Positions 1 to 7,336 are shown, counted from the first letter of the stretch. The stretch: 9,668 nt of DNA from Paracoccaceae bacterium (GCA_003511785.1 DOIS01000279.1:1532-11199); one strand, 5' to 3'. Numbers and translations: made by a program. Notes: a model not told the origin generated them from the letters alone.

Positions 1-635
1 CGCCGCCGGCCAGCCGGTCGTTGCCCGCGCCCCCGTCGAGGTCGTCATTGCCGCCGAGGCCCCGCAGGACGTCGTTCCCGGCCATCCCGTCCAGATCGTC
101 CGCCCCGCCCGTGCCGGTCAGGGTGTCGTTGCCCGACGTGGCGCCGGAGGCGGGGGCGTCGGCGCGGCGTCGAAGCCGAACTGGCTGGCCGACAGCTCGG
201 CGCCGGTTACGTCCTCGAGCAGGAGCGTGTGGCCACCGCCGAAATCGAACAGGATGCTGTCGCCGCCCTCGGCGGGCCGGCTCAGCGCCATCAACGAGGC
301 GAAATCAGACACGCCAAGGTCGGCATCCAGCTCGATCCGGTCCTCGCTTTCGACCCCCTCGACGGTGTCCCGCCCGGCGCCGAAGACGAAGGTGTCGGCG
401 CCCGATCCGCCATACATGTCGTCATTTCCGTTGCCGCCATCCAGCGTGTCGTTACCCGCACCGCCGTAGAGGTCGTCCCGGCCGTTGCCGCCGTCGAGGA
501 GGTCGTTGCCCGCCCCGCCATAGAGGTCGTCGCGGCCGCCCAATCCGAAGAGCAGGTCATCGCCCGCCCCACGATATCGTCCCCGCCGTTCGTGCCGATC
601 AGCGTGTCGTTGCCACTGGTCCCGTAAATGTCCAT
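1..635 (-). CDS. RTX (haemolysin-type) calcium-binding repeat protein, 3'-partial, two frameshifts
   Basis: This is a glycine/aspartate-rich secreted-type protein whose nonapeptide repeats (GGxGxDxxx) are known in the RTX family to bind Ca2+ and fold as a beta-roll after type I secretion. The start ATG at 635-633 (MDIYGTSGNDTLIG) follows an AGGGAG ribosome site at 643-648, spacing 7. Order: an N-terminal repeat (GNDTLIGTNGGDD); three near-identical 18-residue units (RDDLYGGAGNDxLDGGNG); a linker domain running from ADTFVFGAGRDTVEG to LSASQFGF, typical of the end of an RTX block; then a second repeat block (SGNDTLTGTGGADDLDG, AGNDVLRGLGGNDDLDGG) cut by the window edge. There is no N-terminal signal peptide, as expected for type I secretion with a C-terminal signal; that end lies outside the window. 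The frame breaks twice: near 567-570 and within about 143-172. Each is repaired by adding one base. No secretion genes are visible, so substrate and role are unknown. Confidence 0.85.
397..543 (-). repeat. 54-bp tandem repeats encoding RTX units
   Basis: Two full and one partial 54-bp units lie in tandem (roughly 537-484, 483-430 and 429-397 on the minus strand). Each encodes two calcium-binding nonapeptides, with consensus GRDDLYGGAGND followed by LLDGGN or TLDGGN. The last unit diverges to GNDDMYGGSGADTF as the block ends. Recent unit duplication is likely, and such repeats are prone to assembly collapse or misalignment. Confidence 0.75.
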
Positions 636-642
636 GCGTAAT

Positions 643-648
643 CTCCCT
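643..648 (-). promoter_or_regulatory. Ribosome binding site of the RTX gene (decides the start)
   Basis: AGGGAG on the minus strand lies 7 nt before the ATG at 635-633. It favours this start over an in-frame ATG further upstream at 698-696, which would add 21 residues without RTX character. Confidence 0.6.
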
Positions 649-653
649 GTGAA

Positions 654-684
654 TGCATAGCCTGTCGTCTCAGGCTGATATGCA
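654..684 (-). other. Imperfect hairpin in the RTX leader
   Basis: The arms TGCAT (654-658) plus AGCCTG (659-664) pair with CAGGCT (671-676) and ATGCA (680-684), leaving a 6-nt loop and a 3-nt bulge (677-679). If the RTX transcript starts upstream, this 11-bp stem sits just before the ribosome site and could affect translation or mRNA stability. Function is inferred only. Confidence 0.4.
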
Positions 685-721
685 CTCCGAAAGTCCAAGG
701 AAAATACTATGGGACTGTTCG

Positions 722-746
722 TTAGGATAGGGATTTCCTATCCTAA
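722..746. promoter_or_regulatory. Perfect 10-bp inverted repeat between hemB and the RTX gene; candidate operator
   Basis: TTAGGATAGG (722-731) and CCTATCCTAA (737-746) are exact reverse complements around a 5-nt centre. The element is AT-rich compared with its surroundings and lies about 87-111 bp upstream of the RTX start. It could be a binding site for a dimeric regulator. Alternatively it could fold as the transcript end of hemB, but on that strand no U-run follows. Six T residues (751-756) do follow it on the plus strand, where no gene lies upstream. A weak minus-strand -10-like TAGTAT at 709-704 would place the palindrome over the -35 region. Confidence 0.5.
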
Positions 747-757
747 GGCGTTTTTTG

Positions 758-1759
758 CTACGTGCTCTGCAACACCCGCGCCACGTCGGGCGCGAAATAG
801 GTCAGCACCCCGTCGCAGCCCGCCCGCTTGAAGGCCATCAGGCTCTCCAGCATCACCTTCTCGCCGTCGAGCCACCCGTTCGCCGCCGCCGCCTTGAGCA
901 TCGCGTATTCGCCCGACACCTGGTAGGCATAGGTCGGCGCGCCGAAGGCATCCTTCACCCGCCGGCAGATGTCGAGATAGGGCATGCCGGGCTTGACCAT
1001 CACCATGTCGGCGCCCTCGCTCAGGTCGCGCTGGACCAGGCGGATCGCCTCGTCGGAATTGGCCGGGTCCATCTGATAGGTGTTCTTGTCGCCCACCAGC
1101 GCCCCCGAGGCGCCCACCGCGTCGCGGAACGGGCCGTAGAAGGCACTGGCGTATTTCGCGGCATAGGACAGGATCAGCACGTCGCGGTGGCCCTCGCTTT
1201 CCAGCGCGGCGCGCAGCGCGCCGATGCGCCCGTCCATCATGTCCGAGGGCCCGATGATGTCGGCGCCCGCGCGCGCCTGCGCCAGCGTCATCTTGACCAG
1301 CGCTTCGACGGTTTCGTCATTGACGATCTGGCCGTCCACCACGAACCCGTCATGGCCGTTGATGTTGTAGGGATCGAGCGCCACGTCGGTCATCACCGCG
1401 AGATCGGGCACCGCTTCCTTCACCGCGCGGATCGCCCGGTTCGAGAGGTTCTCGGGGTCCCAGGCCATGGCGCAATCCTCGGTCCGGGCGTCCTGTGCGG
1501 TATAGGGAAACAGGCAGATCGCGGGGATGCCCAGGGAATGCGCCTCGCGCGCGGCCTCCACGATCCGGTCCACCGAGCGGCGCACCACGCCGGGCATCGA
1601 GGGGATCGGCTCTTCCACCCCTTCGCCGTCGCGCACGAAGAGCGGCCAGATCAGGTCGTCGGGCGAGAGATGCGATTGCCGCACGAGGGCGCGGATGGCG
1701 GGCGACTTGCGCGCGCGGCGCAGCCGCGTGGCGGGGAAGGGGCCTTGGGTGGGGATCAT
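758..1759 (-). CDS. hemB: Delta-aminolevulinic acid dehydratase (porphobilinogen synthase)
   Basis: HemB condenses two 5-aminolevulinate molecules into porphobilinogen, the second committed step of cytosolic tetrapyrrole (haem, cobalamin, bacteriochlorophyll) synthesis. The 333-residue product has the family's usual length. The two active-site lysines of the family are visible: Lys202 in SYAAKYAS and Lys256 (Schiff base) in MVMVKPGMPYLD. The region DPYNINGHDG (129-138) and the C-terminal AYQVSGEYAML (278-288) are family hallmarks. The metal region ICLFPYTAQDARTEDCAMAW (81-100) lacks the three-cysteine zinc cluster of animal and yeast enzymes, as is usual for alphaproteobacterial HemB that depends on magnesium or no active-site zinc. 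The ATG at 1759-1757 is chosen because GAGGAG at 1768-1773 lies 8 nt upstream. An in-frame ATG 7 codons earlier (1780-1778) would include that ribosome site. It is separated from ectD by a terminator, so it probably has its own promoter. Confidence 0.96.
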   Translation of the reverse strand: MIPTQGPFPATRLRRARKSPAIRALVRQSHLSPDDLIWPLFVRDGEGVEEPIPSMPGVVRRSVDRIVEAAREAHSLGIPAICLFPYTAQDARTEDCAMAWDPENLSNRAIRAVKEAVPDLAVMTDVALDPYNINGHDGFVVDGQIVNDETVEALVKMTLAQARAGADIIGPSDMMDGRIGALRAALESEGHRDVLILSYAAKYASAFYGPFRDAVGASGALVGDKNTYQMDPANSDEAIRLVQRDLSEGADMVMVKPGMPYLDICRRVKDAFGAPTYAYQVSGEYAMLKAAAANGWLDGEKVMLESLMAFKRAGCDGVLTYFAPDVARVLQST

Positions 1760-1767
1760 CTCGCGCG

Positions 1768-1773
1768 CTCCTC
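1768..1773 (-). promoter_or_regulatory. Ribosome binding site of hemB (decides the start)
   Basis: GAGGAG on the minus strand sits 8 nt before the chosen hemB ATG. It supports the start at 1759 over the in-frame ATG at 1780. Confidence 0.65.
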
Positions 1774-1846
1774 GTCTCATGCGTTCCCGCAGGGATGCAC
1801 CGCGCGCGCGCCCATGTCCAGAGCCGCCTCCGGCCCCGGAGCGGGC

Positions 1847-1878
1847 ACAAGAAAACGGGCGCCACATCGGGCGCCCGT
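1847..1878 (-). terminator. Rho-independent terminator of ectD
   Basis: On the minus strand, a 9-bp GC-rich stem (ACGGGCGCC pairing with GGCGCCCGT; plus-strand arms 1855-1863 and 1870-1878, loop of 6 nt) is followed directly by TTTTCTTGT. It begins 23 nt after the ectD stop and precedes hemB, so it should end the ectD transcript and uncouple the two genes. Confidence 0.8.
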
Positions 1879-1901
1879 CATTGGTCGGGGTTCGCGCCGG
1901 C

Positions 1902-2856
1902 TTACACCAGCTTGAGCTTGCCTTCGTGCAGATCGATCGCCGGCGGCTCGTCCTGCCAGGCCAGGAAGGGCGGGCGCGGCTTCTCGGCCGAGAACGGCTC
2001 TTGCAGGCGGTTCGACACCGCGTTGTAGACGAAGAACGCATTCGAGCGCGGATCGGGCGTGATGTTGCCGTTCGAGCCGTGAATGGTGTTGCAGTCGAAC
2101 AGGATCAGCGTGCCCGCCGGCCCCTCGGCATCATTGATACCGAACTTCTCGGCCAGCGCGGTTAGGCTCTCGGGCGAGGGCGTGCCCACTTTCTGCGCCT
2201 TGAGCGAGCTCTTGTGGTTGTCCGGGCGTCTTGCCCGCGCAGCTCACATAGACGTTCTGCGAGCCGGGCATCAGCATCAGCGCGCCGTTATGCGCCCGGT
2301 TGCCGGTCAGGAGCAGCGAGGCCGAGACAGCGCGCATCCGCGGCATACCGTCCTCGGCGTGCCAGGTCTCGAAATCCGAGTGCCAGTAGAATTCCTTGCC
2401 GGTAAAGCCCGGCTTGTAGTTCAATCGCGATTGGTGAACGTAGACGTCGTCGTTCAACAGGAACTGCGCGATCCCGGCCAGCCGGCGGTCCCGTGCCAGG
2501 CGCATCATCAGCGGGTCGTGATCCTCCAGCCGGAAGATGGTGCGCACCTCCTCGCTGCCCGGCTCGAACACCACGTCGTCGCTGCGCAGGCTCTTGCCAT
2601 CGGCGCGCAGCTCGGCGGCCCGGTCGATCAGGGCGCGGACCTCCTCGGTGTCGAACAGGTCCTTGAGCACCAGATACCCGTCACGGTTGAATTTCTCGGC
2701 GTCCTTTTGCGAGATCGGCGCGTCTTCGGTCCATTCCGACCACACCACCGGGTCCTGGCGGTCGATCCAGCGCTCCTCGGCGCCGCCCTGTCGGGTCGGA
2801 TAGACGTCCCGGGTCAGATCGTCGTCGGCGAATTGCTGAGCATATTCCAAAGGCAT
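1902..2856 (-). CDS. ectD: Ectoine 5-hydroxylase (Fe(II)/2-oxoglutarate dioxygenase), one frameshift
   Basis: EctD hydroxylates the compatible solute ectoine to 5-hydroxyectoine using Fe(II), O2 and 2-oxoglutarate in the cytoplasm, aiding osmotic and heat tolerance. After repair of one base the product is about 317 residues, normal for the family (about 300-310). The EctD signature is clear: iron ligands His159 and Asp161 in FYWHSDFETWH, the third ligand His259 in FDCNTIHGSNGNITP, and the 2-oxoglutarate-binding Arg270 in PRSNAFFVYN. The HQSRLNYKPGF stretch (141-151) is also typical. The ATG at 2856-2854 follows GAGGAG at 2862-2867. The frame breaks at 2222-2226: upstream reads YVSCAGKTP and downstream sense continues as DNHKSSLKAQKVGTPS after removal of one base. 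Without repair the protein loses the third iron ligand and would be inactive. No ectABC or ectoine transporter is present here, so the ectoine source is elsewhere or imported. Confidence 0.92.
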
Positions 2857-2874
2857 GTCGTCTCCTCGATGCTG

Positions 2875-2902
2875 ACTATAACTCTAAGATGTATTGGGGT
2901 AA
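2875..2902 (-). promoter_or_regulatory. Possible ectD promoter
   Basis: In the only AT-rich stretch of the divergent gap, the minus strand has TTACCC (2902-2897), a 16-nt spacer and TATAGT (2880-2875). The predicted start would lie at the GAGGAG ribosome site, leaving an unusually short leader. This is a weak match to a sigma-70-type promoter. Confidence 0.25.
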
Positions 2903-3034
2903 TGTCCGCTGCCCTGCGCTTGTTCCAAGCTGCCGCGGCGGCAGCGGAGCATGCGGTCGGGGGGGCGGAATTCGGCGTCGCGCGCCTCTGGGCAATCCCG
3001 CCCCGCTGGGATAGAACGCCGGGGCGGAAACGGC

Positions 3035-3041
3035 AAGGGGG
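3035..3041 (+). promoter_or_regulatory. Ribosome binding site supporting a GTG start
   Basis: AAGGGGG lies 8 nt before the GTG at 3050. The reading frame is open further upstream, from an ATG at 2951, but that extension is arginine/glycine-rich and low in complexity. This site therefore decides the start. Confidence 0.6.
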
Positions 3042-3049
3042 CGGGGCGC

Positions 3050-3577
3050 GTGGATTGGTATACCTCGATTTTCGAGCTGATCGACATGCGGTCCTTTTCC
3101 AACCTGTGGTATTGGATCGTTCTCGCCGTGGTCTGGTCCACCGCCAGCCACTGGGTTCTGGGCGTGCCCTATGACATGATCACCCGCGCCCGGCGCAATG
3201 GCGGCCAGGCCGAGGACGACCTCCAGGCGATGGTGCGGATCAACGTCAACCGCCTGCTTTACATCGCGCGGGTGTCCGGCGTCTGGCTGACCGGCTTCAC
3301 CTTCTTCCTGCTGTCGGGGTTGATCGTTCTGGGCTTCGTCTTTTCGGTCGAGTTCGCGCAGGCCGTGTTTCTCATCGCCCTGCCGATGTCGATGGTGGCC
3401 TGGCTGAGCGTGGCCACCGCTGTTCGGATCGAAAACGAGGCCCCCGAGGGCGCGGCGCTGCGCAAGCGGTTGCTGCGCCACCGTCTCTACACCAAGATGA
3501 TCGGCACGCTGGCGATCTTCGTCACCGCGGTCTGGGGCATGTATGTCAACATGACCGCCGGCGTGCTGGGCGGTTGA
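3050..3577 (+). CDS. Conserved four-helix inner-membrane protein of unknown function
   Basis: The 175-residue product starts at GTG with DWYTSIFELIDMRSFSN, preceded by a good ribosome site. Four hydrophobic segments are visible: about residues 19-39 (LWYWIVLAVVWSTASHWVLG), 78-105 (VSGVWLTGFTFFLLSG onward), 107-130 (AVFLIALPMSMVAWLSVATAV) and 156-172 (IGTLAIFVTAVWGMYVN). A polar, charged loop (TRARRNGGQAEDDLQAMVR) lies between the first two helices and a basic one (LRKRLLRHRLYTK) before the last. No catalytic motif is recognised. I recall similar Rhodobacterales proteins labelled 'component of SufBCD complex', but nothing in this sequence or context supports an iron-sulfur role and I cannot verify the label. 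It ends 52 bp before mfd on the same strand, so co-transcription is likely. It is divergent from ectD. Confidence 0.8.
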   Translation: MDWYTSIFELIDMRSFSNLWYWIVLAVVWSTASHWVLGVPYDMITRARRNGGQAEDDLQAMVRINVNRLLYIARVSGVWLTGFTFFLLSGLIVLGFVFSVEFAQAVFLIALPMSMVAWLSVATAVRIENEAPEGAALRKRLLRHRLYTKMIGTLAIFVTAVWGMYVNMTAGVLGG

Positions 3578-3629
3578 CCCGCGCGCGACCCGCCCCATCT
3601 CGGCCCCACGACCCAGCGAAAGGCATCAC

Positions 3630-6600
3630 GTGACCCAGGCACAGGGACATATCACCGTCGGCGGCGCGCCCGAAGGCTTCGACGCCCGCCTGATCCTTGA
3701 CGAGATCGGCCGCAGCGGCGGCCCCGTTGCCCATGTCGCGCGCGACGACAAGCGGATGGAGGCAATGCGCGCGGCGCTGGCCTTCTTCGCGCCCGACATG
3801 CCGGTGCTGACCTTCCCGGCTTGGGATTGCCTGCCCTATGACCGGGTCTCGCCCAACCCAGACATCTCGGCCGCGCGCATGGCCACGCTGGCGGCGCTGG
3901 TTCACCGCCTGCCCGAGCGGTTCGTGCTTCTGACCACGCTCGGCGCGGCGATGCAGCGCCTGCCCGCCCGCGATCTGCTGCGCCAGGCGGTCTTCACCGC
4001 GCAGGTGGGGCGACGCATCGACGAGGGCGCCCTGCGCGATTTCCTGGTGCGCATGGGCTTTTCCCAGGCGCCCACCGTGACCGAGCCCGGCGATTACGCG
4101 ATCCGCGGCGGCATCTTCGACATCTTCCCGCCGGGGCAGGGCGGGCCGGTGCGGCTCGACCTGTTCGGCGACGTGCTCGACGGCGCGCGCCGCTTCGATC
4201 CGGCCACCCAGCGCACCACCGAGAAACTCGACGCCGTCGAACTGGCCCCGGTCTCCGAGGTGATCCTGGACGAGGCGGCGATCACCCGCTTTCGCCAGAA
4301 CTACCGCATCGAGTTCGGCGCGGCGGGCACCGACGATCCGCTCTACGAGGCGGTCAGCGCGGGGCGCAAGCACCAGGGCATGGAGCATTGGCTGGCCTTC
4401 TTCCATGACCGGCTCGAGACGCTCTTCGACTATCTGCCCGAGGCGAGCGTCACGCTCGACGACCAAGTGGGGCCGGCGCGGCTGGCGCGCTGGGAGTCGA
4501 TCGTCGATCAGTACCAGACCCGGCAACACGCATTGAAGACGCGCGGGGCGGGCATGGACAGCGTCTACAAACCCGCCCCGCCAGAGGGGCTCTACCTTGA
4601 CGACCCCGCCTGGGACGCCGCCGTGTCCGGGCGCCGGGTGCTGCAGTTCCGCCCGCTGGCCCAGGCCACCGCCCGGGCGTGATCGACGCGGGCGGGCGCA
4701 TCGGGCGCAGCTTCGCCCCCGAGCGGCAACAGGAAAACACCAGCCTTTTCGGGGCCTTGTCCGAGCATATCAAAGTGAAGCTCCAGGAGGGCCCGGTGGT
4801 GCTCGCCTCCTATTCGACAGGCGCGCGCGAACGTCTTGCCGGGCTGATCGAGGACGAGGGCCATATTGGCGCGGTCGAGATCGCCGACGGCACCCGCATC
4901 GGCAAGACCGGGCTGCACCTCGCGGTCTGGGCGTTGGAGGCGGGGTTCGAGGGGCCGCTTTCCACGGACCCCGGGAAAAAACTCACCGTCATCGCCGAAC
5001 AGGACGTGCTGGGCGACCGCCTGATCCGCCAGCCGCGGAAACGCCGCAAGGCGGAGAATTTCCTGACCGAGCACCAATCGCTCTCGCCCGGCGACCTGGT
5101 GGTGCATGTCGATCACGGCATCGGCCGTTACCAGGGGATGGAGGTCATCACCGCCGCCGGAGCGGCGCATGAATGCCTGCTCCTTGAATATGCGGAAGGA
5201 TCGAAGCTCTACCTGCCCGTCGAGAACATCGAGCTTCTGTCGAAATACGGCCACGAGGAGGGGCTTCTCGACAAGCTGGGCGGCGGCGCCTGGCAGGCCA
5301 AGAAGGCCAAGCTCAAGGAACGCATCCGCGAGATGGCCGACCGCCTCATTCGCATCGCCGCCGAACGGGCGCTGCGCAAGGCGCCGGTGCTGGAACCCGA
5401 ACACCACGCCTGGGAGGCTTTCGCCGCGCGCTTCCCCTATCAGGAGACCGACGACCAGCTGCGCGCCATCGAGGACGTGGTGTCCGACATGACCAGCGGC
5501 CAGCCGATGGACCGGCTGATCGTGGGCGATGTGGGCTTCGGCAAGACCGAGGTGGCGATGCGCGCGGCCTTCGTCGCCGCCATGTCCGGCGTGCAGGTGG
5601 CGGTGATCGCCCCCACCACGCTTCTGGCGCGCCAGCACTACGCCACTTTCGCCGAACGGTTCCGGGGCTTCCCGGTCAATGTCCGCCCGCTCTCGCGCTT
5701 CGTCTCGGCCAAGGAGGCGGCCGCCACCCGCGACGGGCTGGCGCGCGGGACGGTGGACATCGTGGTGGGCACCCATGCGCTCCTGGCCAAGGGGGTGCGG
5801 TTCCAGAACCTCGGACTGCTGGTGATTGACGAGGAACAGCATTTCGGGGTGGGGCACAAGGAGCGTCTCAAGCAGCTGCGCACCGACATCCACGTGCTGA
5901 CGCTGACCGCGACCCCGATCCCGCGCACGCTGCAACTCTCGCTCTCGGGGGTGCGGGACCTGTCGATCATCGGCACACCGCCGGTGGACCGGCTGGCGAT
6001 CCGCACCTATGTGAGCGAGTTCGACGCCGTGACCATCCGCGAGGCGCTGCTGCGCGAGCATTACCGGGGCGGGCAGAGCTTTTTCGTCGTCCCCCGCATC
6101 AAGGACCTGCCGCAGATCGAGGACTTCCTGCGCGAGCAGATGCCGGAACTCACCTATGTCGTGGCGCATGGCCAGATGGCGGCGGGCGAGCTCGACGATC
6201 GCATGAACGCCTTCTACGACGGCAAGTATGACGTGCTGCTGGCCACCACCATCGTGGAGTCGGGCCTCGACATTCCCACCGCCAACACGATGATCGTGCA
6301 CCGCGCCGACATGTTCGGCCTGAGCCAGCTCTATCAGATCCGGGGCCGGGTGGGCCGCTCCAAGACCCGCGCCTATGCCTATCTGATGACCGAGCCGCGC
6401 AAGCGCCTGACACAATCGGCCGAGAAACGCCTGCGCGTGCTGGGCAGTCTCGACAGTCTCGGCGCGGGCTTCACACTGGCTTCCCAGGATCTCGACATCC
6501 GCGGCGCCGGTAACCTCCTGGGCGAGGAACAGTCGGGTCAGATGCGCGATGTGGGCTACGAGCTTTACCAGTCGATGCTGGAGGAGGCGATCGCCAAGAT

Positions 6601-7117
6601 CCGCGCGGGCGAGATGGAGGGGCTGAGCGACGCGGACGAGCAATGGGCGCCGCAGATCAATCTCGGCGTGCCGGTGCTGATCCCTGAAGAGTATGTGCCC
6701 GACCTCGACGTGCGGCTGGGATTGTATCGCCGTCTCAGTGGGTTGCACAGCAAAGTTGAACTGGAAGGTTTCGCCGCCGAGTTGATCGACCGCTTCGGCA
6801 AGCTGCCACGCGAGGTCAACACGCTGCTCCTGGTGGTGCGCATCAAGGCGATGTGCAAACGCGCCGGCATCGCCAAGCTCGACGGCGGCCCCAAGGGGGC
6901 CACGATCCAGTTCCACAACGATCATTTCGCCTCGCCTCAGGGATTGGTGGAGTTCATCCAGGCCCAGAAGGGGCTGGCCAAGGTCAAGGACAACAAGATC
7001 GTGGTGCGCCGCGACTGGAAGAGCGACGCCGACAAGATCAAGGGCGCCTTCGCCATCGCGCGGGACCTGGCCGAGAAGGTGAAGGAAGAGAAAAAGGGGG
7101 CAAAGGCAAAAGCCTGA
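3630..7117 (+). CDS. mfd: Transcription-repair coupling factor, one frameshift
   Basis: Mfd binds RNA polymerase stalled at DNA damage, pushes it off with its ATP-driven translocase and recruits UvrA for excision repair. Start GTG at 3630 follows GAAAGG (3618-3623), spacing 6. The repaired product is about 1162 residues, normal for Mfd. Order: UvrB-like N-terminal region (DCLPYDRVSPNPDISAARMA, GDYAIRGGIFDIFPPG); CarD-like polymerase-interaction domain from about residue 485 (LSPGDLVVHVDHGIGRYQG); translocase lobes with Walker A GDVGFGKT (633-640), DEEQ box (734-737), TLTATPIPRTLQLSL and the arginine-finger motif QIRGRVGRSKTRAYAY; then the C-terminal TRCF domain (LGVPVLIPEEYVPDLDVRLGLYRRL). 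The frame breaks at about 4672-4674: upstream ends RPLAQATA and the next frame continues GVIDAGGRIGRSFAPERQQ. One added C restores it. Unrepaired, the product would be a 350-residue UvrB-like fragment. A lysine-rich tail (EEKKGAKAKA) ends the protein. Confidence 0.97.
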
Positions 7118-7231
7118 AGGCCGGAGGCGGACCGCCGCGCCCTGTCTCCTTTTCTGCTCTTTTCAAAGTCTTGCGGATCGAAGTTAACCCAATCCCGGCA
7201 CTTCCTCTTGCAAGAAATACTTCGGGGGAGC

Positions 7232-7254
7232 GCGAGGGGGCAGCGCCCCCTCGC
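7232..7254. repeat. Strong GC-rich hairpin, possible dispersed-repeat core
   Basis: GCGAGGGGGC (7232-7241) and GCCCCCTCGC (7245-7254) form a perfect 10-bp stem with a 3-nt loop. It is preceded by AAATACTTCGGGGGAGC. From memory, this kind of unit recurs in Rhodobacterales intergenic DNA like a REP element; I cannot check that here. Confidence 0.6.
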
Positions 7255-7260
7255 ATCGGT

Positions 7261-7280
7261 CGGGTCACGCCAGTGACCCG
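7261..7280. terminator. Second hairpin in the convergent gap
   Basis: CGGGTCAC (7261-7268) and GTGACCCG (7273-7280) form a perfect 8-bp stem with a 4-nt loop. It sits between two converging genes and may help termination, but no T-run follows on either strand. Confidence 0.4.
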
Positions 7281-7308
7281 AGATGAACACAACGCGCGCC
7301 GCATCGGC

Positions 7309-7336
7309 CGGATCGCCCCGCGATCCGACCGGATCG
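7309..7336. repeat. Alternating CGGATCG / CGATCCG repeats, mutually exclusive hairpins
   Basis: CGGATCG (7309-7315), CGATCCG (7321-7327) and CGGATCG (7330-7336) are alternating inverted copies. The middle copy can pair with either neighbour, giving a 7-bp stem with a 5-nt loop or a tight one with a 2-nt loop. The array ends 8 nt before the attH-like stop codon. Confidence 0.55.

Noticed and set aside
397..543. The regular 54-bp tandem repeats as a CRISPR array
   Set aside because: The units are contiguous with no unique spacers and translate into RTX nonapeptides.
560..575. Programmed ribosomal frameshifting in the RTX gene, ectD and mfd
   Set aside because: No slippery heptamer with a downstream structure was seen, the needed shifts differ in direction, and these families are not known to use recoding.
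21..641. Plus-strand open frame opposite the RTX repeats
   Set aside because: Its arginine/proline-rich product is the mirror of glycine/aspartate repeats.
755..1915. A 386-codon plus-strand open frame opposite hemB
   Set aside because: hemB on the other strand has both active-site lysines and normal length. The antisense product is low-complexity and spans the ectD terminator.
2951..3049. Longer N-terminus for the membrane protein from the ATG at 2951
   Set aside because: The added 33 residues are arginine/glycine-rich with no membrane or family character, and the GTG at 3050 has its own well-spaced ribosome site.
2083..3174. A 363-codon plus-strand open frame opposite ectD
   Set aside because: It is a mirror of the EctD coding sequence and runs across the divergent gap and into the membrane gene in another frame, with no plausible domain.
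3546..4529. A 327-codon minus-strand open frame opposite the start of mfd
   Set aside because: It lies antisense to conserved UvrB-like sequence, is arginine/alanine-rich and has no recognisable motif.
4592..6925. A 777-codon open frame on the minus strand opposite mfd
   Set aside because: It is antisense to unmistakable Mfd sequence. The product is histidine/arginine/glutamine-rich with no domain, as expected from GC-rich codon mirroring.
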